Made by a program: the position numbers and the translations under genes
Part shown: one piece after another, positions 5,798-9,761 of the stretch
How the letters are laid out: each line of letters begins with the position of its first letter
Numbering within the stretch: the stretch's first letter is position 1
Source of the DNA: Gammaproteobacteria bacterium
GTDB lineage: Bacteria; Pseudomonadota; Gammaproteobacteria; Pseudomonadales; UBA7434
DNA: 9,761 nt
Direction of reading: 5' to 3'
NCBI GenBank assembly: GCA_024280785.1
Contig: JAJRPK010000460.1
Span: 1-9,761 of the forward strand
The notes under the pieces: model-generated
The model's database searches: none
The model's input: only the letters and a program-made list of their open reading frames with translations
Told to the model about the DNA's origin: nothing

Positions 5798-5800
5798 TTA

Positions 5801-6322
5801 TTAGTTATAGTAGCGAATAAGTTGAACCATTTTTTCAGCAATCTCGTCGCGGGCTTCACGCAGCAGTAAATCACTTTCACTTTGCTGAGCCGCTACATTA
5901 TCGAGATTTTTCACCTGAACTATCTCGGTGGTTACGGTGCTATAGGGCAGCAGCGTACGAGAACCTGTATCATTTTCTGTGTTCTCACTATTGTATTTCC
6001 ACTTGATTCCCGCGCTCATATTTCGTTGAGTCTCAGCATTTTTACCTTCGTCGCTTACCGAAAAATTTCGTGACTCAAAATCAACATTATTCAAAGTGAT
6101 GGTACTGTTGGCGGAAGATCGTTTGTTACTAATAAGGAGACCCTCGGCGACCAGCTGGCGTTTGAGTGCGATGCTTAGCAATAAATCGCCCTCAATATAA
6201 ATAGGTTGCGCATTTATTTCCACACTTAATGGTTTTTGCAATTGATAGCCACAGCCTGTCAATAATATCGTTATGAACAGCATTAGGCTAACAAGGACGC
6301 GGTTGCTGAAAGCTAAACTCAT
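5801..6322 (-). CDS. lptE: LPS-assembly lipoprotein LptE
   Basis: LptE (formerly RlpB) is an outer-membrane lipoprotein that plugs the LptD barrel and helps insert lipopolysaccharide into the outer leaflet. From the ATG at 6320-6322 the product is 173 residues, the usual family size. It has a short n-region with Arg, a hydrophobic core (VLVSLMLFITIL) and the lipobox LLTGC with the acylated Cys at residue 24, followed by GYQL, a typical LptE mature N-terminus. The C-terminal part ends with a helix containing LLREARDEIAEKM. The gene lies directly downstream of leuS and ends in TAATAA. The same frame is open up to an ATG at 6446-6448 that overlaps the leuS stop as TAATG, giving a 215-residue form; its extra 42 residues are Ser/Asn/Gln/Pro-rich and would precede the signal peptide, so I prefer the internal start. 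Its ribosome site is weak (GAG 9 nt upstream), so the start is uncertain while the identity is firm. Confidence 0.88.
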   Translation of the reverse strand: MSLAFSNRVLVSLMLFITILLTGCGYQLQKPLSVEINAQPIYIEGDLLLSIALKRQLVAEGLLISNKRSSANSTITLNNVDFESRNFSVSDEGKNAETQRNMSAGIKWKYNSENTENDTGSRTLLPYSTVTTEIVQVKNLDNVAAQQSESDLLLREARDEIAEKMVQLIRYYN

Positions 6323-6379
6323 CACAATCAACTCATTTAATGGTTGGGTAGTTAATCTCATCCTTGCGGATATCGATAA

Positions 6380-6451
6380 CATTGGTGGGCTACTCATTGG
6401 CTGGGCATTCACTGATTGGTTGGACACGCATTGATTAGTCACTTGCATTAG
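6380..6451. repeat. CATTGG-type microrepeats between leuS and the lptE signal peptide
   Basis: CATTGG or a one-base to two-base variant recurs at 6380, 6395, 6414, 6429 and 6446, at intervals of 15 to 19 bases, with partly similar sequence between. The stretch lies in the optional N-terminal extension of lptE and reaches the leuS stop. It looks like decayed tandem duplications, similar in style to the array after holA. Confidence 0.4.
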
Positions 6452-9069
6452 TTGGCGACAATGTTGACCAGTTTTTTCGGTACGACAATAGTTTTTCGCA
6501 CCGTTTTACCGTCGATAAATTTTTGTATGTTGTCGTGTTCTAGTGCTAACTTTTCCAGCTCGGCTTTGTCGGTATCGGCAGCCACGTTGATTTTAGCGCG
6601 TACTTTACCATTGACTTGAATCACTAATTCAATGGTTGACTGAGTGAGAGCTTCGTTGGCAACCACTGGCCATATGGCGGATAAAATGTCGTCGCCAAAA
6701 TCAAGGTCGCGCCAGAGCGAGTGGCAGCTATGCGGTGCAATCGGCGACAATAAACGCAATAGTGTCGCGATTCCTTCGGCGGCTACGGCAGACTGCTCGG
6801 CGGCGGTTGGCAGCTTATTTAATATAATCATGCAAGCGGCGATAACGGTATTGAATTGGTTTTTATCGAAATCAACGAGTGCTTTCTTTAATGCGGTGTG
6901 GATTTCATGACGACTGGCCTTTGCCTCTTCGCTAAGCTTGCTGTTCTGGATTAACCAATCTATCCCAAGCTGACCTTTTCCTTCGCTAATAAGTGATTGA
7001 TTGTCGTGGCAGTAGCTCCATAACCGTTTTAGGAAACGCTGGGCTCCCGATACGCCGTCGTTGTTCCACTCTAGAGTTTGCTCAGGGGGTGCCGCAAACA
7101 TTGTAAATACTCGCACGGTATCGGCGCCGTAAGCCTCTATTGCCGTTTGCGGGTCGATACCGTTGTTTTTTGACTTCGACATTTTTGTTATGCCACCGAC
7201 AATGACGGCCTCACCCGTTTTAATTTCGCTAGCAGATGTGATGTTGCCTTTGTCGTCATGTAGCACTTCTACTTCGGTGGGATTAAACCACTGCTTCGCA
7301 CCTTCGCTATTTTCCCGGTAATAGGATTCAGCCAAAACCATGCCTTGACACAGTAACCGCTTAAACGGTTCGTTAGAGCTAACAAAGCCATCGTCACGTA
7401 ACAGTTTGTGATAAAATCGGGCGTACAGCAAATGCAAGATAGCGTGCTCGATGCCGCCAACATATTGGTCTACGGGCAACCAATAGTTAGCGCGATCCGG
7501 ATCTAATATTCCTTCGTCAAAATCGGGGCAGGTGAAGCGAGCGTAATACCAACTGGATTCCATAAAGGTATCAAAGGTATCGGTTTCGTGCTCGACGGTT
7601 TTGCCTTCGAATGTGGTTTTACGCCATTCAGGGTCGGATTTGATGGGTGATTGTACGCCGTCGATGGTCACGTCTTCGGGCAATAGTACGGGCAGTTTTT
7701 CTGCGGGAACAGGGATCTCGCCACTTTCAGGCAAGTTCAGCATGGGGATGGGCGAGCCCCAATAACGTTGACGAGATACGCCCCAATCGCGCAGCCGGTA
7801 ATTGGTTTTTCCTGCGCCTTTGCCCAATGATTCAAGTTTGCGGGTTATGGCATTAAAACAGGCGCTAAAATCCAAACCATCGAACTCATCGGAGTTAACG
7901 GACTGGGTGGCTGTTTTACGTGCATACCATTCCCGCCATTGATCGCCAGAAAAGGCGGGGTCATTGGTCGATGTAGACTGAACTACTTGCTGGATGGGTA
8001 ATGAATAAATGTTAGCAAAGGCAAAATCTCTTTCGTCGTGGGCGGGAACCGCCATAACGGCGCCTGAGCCATAGTCCATCAATACGTAGTTGGCTACCCA
8101 GACGGGAAGTTGTTGGCCACTTATGGGGTGGACGACGGTAATGCCGGTATCGATCCCTTTCTTTTCCATGGTGGCCATGTCGGCTTCGGCGACTGATTGA
8201 GTTTTGCAATCGGCGATAAATGCCGCTAGTTCGGCATTGTCTTGGGCTATCTCGCGGGCGATGGGGTGCTCTGAGGCTAAGCTGACATAAGTGGCACCCA
8301 TTAAGGTGTCGGGTCGTGTAGTGTAGACGACCAAATCTTTCAGCCCTGCGACAGGCGACGTTAGATCAAAGCGTATGTCGGCACCGCGAGATTTGCCTAT
8401 CCAGTTCTTTTGCATGGTTTTGACTTGCTCGGGCCAATCGGTGAGCTCATCAAGGCTGGTTAATAGCTCTTCTGCGTAGTCAGTGATTTTTATAAACCAT
8501 TGGGGAATTTCTTTTCGCTCGACCAATACGCCAGAGCGCCAGCCACGGCCATCGATAACTTGCTCGTTGGCGAGCACGGTACAATCGACGGGGTCCCAAT
8601 TAACGGTGGCCATTTTTTTGTAAACCATGCCTTTTTCGTACAGGCGGGTAAAAAACCATTGCTCCCATTTATAGTAGTCGGGCTGACAGGTAGCGAATTC
8701 GCGTGACCAGTCAAAGCTAAAGCCCAGTGATTGCAGCTGCTGCTTCATATAGGCTATATTTTGGTATGTCCATTTCGCTGGAGCGGTTTTATTTTGAATG
8801 GCAGCATTTTCAGCGGGTAAGCCAAACGCATCCCAGCCCATTGGATGAAGAACATTTTTACCGAGCATTCGCTGATAGCGGGCAATCACATCGGTGATGG
8901 TGTAGTTGCGAACGTGCCCCATGTGTAACTTGCCGCTAGGATAGGGGAACATGGCAAGACAGTAGAATTTTTCACGACCAGGGTCTTCTGTGGCGAGAAA
9001 ACTGTTATTGTCTCGCCAATATTCTTGTGCGTTGGCTTCAATCGTTTTTGGGGTGTATTGCGAGTCCAT
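6448..9069 (-). CDS. leuS: Leucine--tRNA ligase
   Basis: This cytoplasmic class I aminoacyl-tRNA synthetase charges tRNA-Leu using leucine and ATP. The 873 residues agree with the bacterial length (about 860). The HIGH signature appears as HMGH (49-52) after MFPYPSGKL, and the KMSKS loop is exact at 629-633. The CP1 editing domain (about 220-420) includes TTRPDTLMGATY and the MAVPAHDERD segment, so post-transfer editing is probably intact. The catalytic-domain YVGGIEHAILHLLYARF block and the C-terminal VQVNGKVRAK-like block (IQVNGKVRAK) are also present. The ATG at 9067-9069 lacks a clear Shine-Dalgarno sequence. The stop overlaps a possible lptE start (TAATG). It is the first gene of the leuS-lptE-holA cluster, divergent from the DUF218 gene. 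Confidence 0.98.
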   Translation of the reverse strand: MDSQYTPKTIEANAQEYWRDNNSFLATEDPGREKFYCLAMFPYPSGKLHMGHVRNYTITDVIARYQRMLGKNVLHPMGWDAFGLPAENAAIQNKTAPAKWTYQNIAYMKQQLQSLGFSFDWSREFATCQPDYYKWEQWFFTRLYEKGMVYKKMATVNWDPVDCTVLANEQVIDGRGWRSGVLVERKEIPQWFIKITDYAEELLTSLDELTDWPEQVKTMQKNWIGKSRGADIRFDLTSPVAGLKDLVVYTTRPDTLMGATYVSLASEHPIAREIAQDNAELAAFIADCKTQSVAEADMATMEKKGIDTGITVVHPISGQQLPVWVANYVLMDYGSGAVMAVPAHDERDFAFANIYSLPIQQVVQSTSTNDPAFSGDQWREWYARKTATQSVNSDEFDGLDFSACFNAITRKLESLGKGAGKTNYRLRDWGVSRQRYWGSPIPMLNLPESGEIPVPAEKLPVLLPEDVTIDGVQSPIKSDPEWRKTTFEGKTVEHETDTFDTFMESSWYYARFTCPDFDEGILDPDRANYWLPVDQYVGGIEHAILHLLYARFYHKLLRDDGFVSSNEPFKRLLCQGMVLAESYYRENSEGAKQWFNPTEVEVLHDDKGNITSASEIKTGEAVIVGGITKMSKSKNNGIDPQTAIEAYGADTVRVFTMFAAPPEQTLEWNNDGVSGAQRFLKRLWSYCHDNQSLISEGKGQLGIDWLIQNSKLSEEAKASRHEIHTALKKALVDFDKNQFNTVIAACMIILNKLPTAAEQSAVAAEGIATLLRLLSPIAPHSCHSLWRDLDFGDDILSAIWPVVANEALTQSTIELVIQVNGKVRAKINVAADTDKAELEKLALEHDNIQKFIDGKTVRKTIVVPKKLVNIVAN

Positions 9070-9162
9070 TGTGAGGGCCGATTAGCTGTTAATTTTGTTT
9101 ATAATCTAGCAACTAGGATACCCCGAACTCCATAGCGGTAGCCAGCTCAGTTGAGGTGATTA

Positions 9163-9252
9163 ATGAAACGGCCGTTCTTAATCTTTATCACCGCATCGAA
9201 GAGCCATTCACGTCAAGATCTAATTCGATGGAAATGCCCGCTGTCGACATAG
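9163..9252 (+). CDS. Possible 29-residue small ORF in the leader of the DUF218 gene
   Basis: An ATG at 9163-9165 is preceded by GAGGTG at ideal spacing, a better ribosome site than most annotated genes here. The frame runs 29 codons to TAG at 9250-9252, ending 22 bases before the next plus-strand ATG. The peptide starts MKRPFLIFIT and continues as a basic, mixed tail ending CPLST. It has no similarity that I recognise, no regulatory codon run and no clear terminator or anti-terminator. It may be a leader peptide, a small protein or chance. Confidence 0.3.
   Translation: MKRPFLIFITASKSHSRQDLIRWKCPLST
9167..9176. promoter_or_regulatory. AACGGCCGTT palindrome between divergent genes
   Basis: A perfect 10-bp palindrome lies in the 205-bp divergent gap between leuS and the DUF218 gene, just inside the small ORF. 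It is a possible regulator site for either direction. A plus-strand TATAAT also occurs at 9100-9105, without a good -35. Both are weak on their own. Confidence 0.2.
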
Positions 9253-9274
9253 TAATAATTTGAGAAGCTGCAGT

Positions 9275-9761
9275 ATGACTTATAGACTGTTATTAAAATT
9301 TTGGTTGCTGCCACCTATGATTAATATCCTGGGGGTGTTGCTTGGTTTGCTGCTGATGCGACGCCATAAAATAGTTGGTATCGGTTTGTGCTTGGCAAGT
9401 GTTATTTCACTTTGGCTCTTAGCCAGTCCTTATGTGGCAAACAGTCTACAGATGTGCTTGCAGCAAAGCGAAGCTATTCAAGTCGATGAGCTGATAAACC
9501 TGGTTGATGGAAAGCCCGTTGCAATAGTGGTTTTAAGTTCAGGCGATAGATACTACTCCCCGGAGTACGGCAGTGTGCAACCTGATCATCACGCCATTGC
9601 GCGGATGAATTACGCGGCGTTTTTGCACAAAAAAACAGGGTTTCCTCTTTTGTTGACGGGAGGTATTGGCCATAACGCAGTGCAATCGCATGCTGAAGTC
9701 ATGAAGGCGTTTATGCTCCAGCAGCTAGAGACTCAGCCCGAGTGGCTAGAAACACGGAGTA
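9275..9761 (+). CDS. YdcF/ElyC/SanA-like DUF218 membrane protein, 3' end outside the window
   Basis: The first 162 residues are present and the frame is still open at the window edge. Two hydrophobic segments (about 11-28 and 35-53) anchor the protein in the inner membrane with a short RRH-containing cytoplasmic turn between them, as in ElyC (YcbC), which is linked to cell-envelope and peptidoglycan precursor homeostasis. The DUF218 domain begins near residue 81 with PVAIVVLSSGDRYYSPEYG. It then shows the AIARMNYAAFLHKKTGFPLL region and LLLTGG (125-130), and is cut at ETRS (159-162), where family members normally continue with a conserved Asn-Thr-x-Glu-Asn motif. The ATG at 9275-9277 has GAGAAG about 7 nt upstream. 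It is divergent from leuS. The family is clear; whether it is ElyC, SanA or YdcF cannot be settled from the fragment. Confidence 0.85.
   Translation, partial: MTYRLLLKFWLLPPMINILGVLLGLLLMRRHKIVGIGLCLASVISLWLLASPYVANSLQMCLQQSEAIQVDELINLVDGKPVAIVVLSSGDRYYSPEYGSVQPDHHAIARMNYAAFLHKKTGFPLLLTGGIGHNAVQSHAEVMKAFMLQQLETQPEWLETRS

Noticed and set aside
8500..8714. Opposing ORFs within leuS
   Set aside because: Both are shadows of the conserved leuS frame; no independent signals support them.
9098..9106. leuS promoter at the TATAAA/GATTAT sequence on the minus strand
   Set aside because: No hexamer resembling TTGACA lies 16-18 bp upstream, so a specific promoter call is not supported.

Overview
The window looks like chromosomal DNA of a Gram-negative gammaproteobacterium. 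The evidence is the gene order leuS, lptE, holA (all read on the minus strand), an RhlE-type DEAD-box helicase, an LPS-assembly lipoprotein and moderate GC content. A marine Cellvibrionales/Spongiibacteraceae-like host is my guess from protein flavour only. No phage, plasmid, transposase, CRISPR or toxin genes are visible. Every complete gene is on the minus strand; only a partial gene at the right edge is on the plus strand.

Layout from left to right. 1-34: too short to interpret. 35-150: copy 1 of a palindromic repeat of about 116 bp. 166-1160 (minus): a two-gene unit, a Met/Gly-rich four-helix membrane protein followed by a class I SAM-dependent methyltransferase, joined by a TAATG stop/start overlap. 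1274-2674 (minus): rhlE, with a candidate promoter whose -35 lies in a palindrome. 2866-4134 (minus): an amidohydrolase-2 family enzyme starting at GTG. 4135-4518: a 384-bp intergenic stretch with two 20-bp-spaced palindromic boxes and a degenerate 18/25-bp tandem array. 4519-5541 (minus): holA, starting at TTG. 5681-5797: copy 2 of the palindromic repeat, between holA and lptE. 5801-6322 (minus): lptE, with a longer upstream frame reaching the leuS stop. 6448-9069 (minus): leuS. 9070-9274: the divergent intergenic region, holding a possible 29-codon ORF with a good ribosome binding site. 9275 to the edge (plus): a partial YdcF/ElyC-like (DUF218) membrane protein.

The leuS-lptE-holA group is a conserved housekeeping cluster (leucine tRNA charging, outer-membrane LPS insertion, clamp loading) and is probably transcribed from upstream of leuS. 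Here it is split between lptE and holA by repeat copy 2. RhlE, the amidohydrolase and the methyltransferase pair appear to be separate transcription units.

No obvious multi-gene system of a new kind is present. The most distinctive signals are: (i) the two palindromic elements, whose 33-nt arms differ between copies by changes mirrored in both arms while the loop is almost unchanged; (ii) the membrane protein with methionine at every fourth residue along two helices; (iii) the stepwise-expanded tandem array after holA; and (iv) paired AAAGCACTTT boxes upstream of the amidohydrolase.
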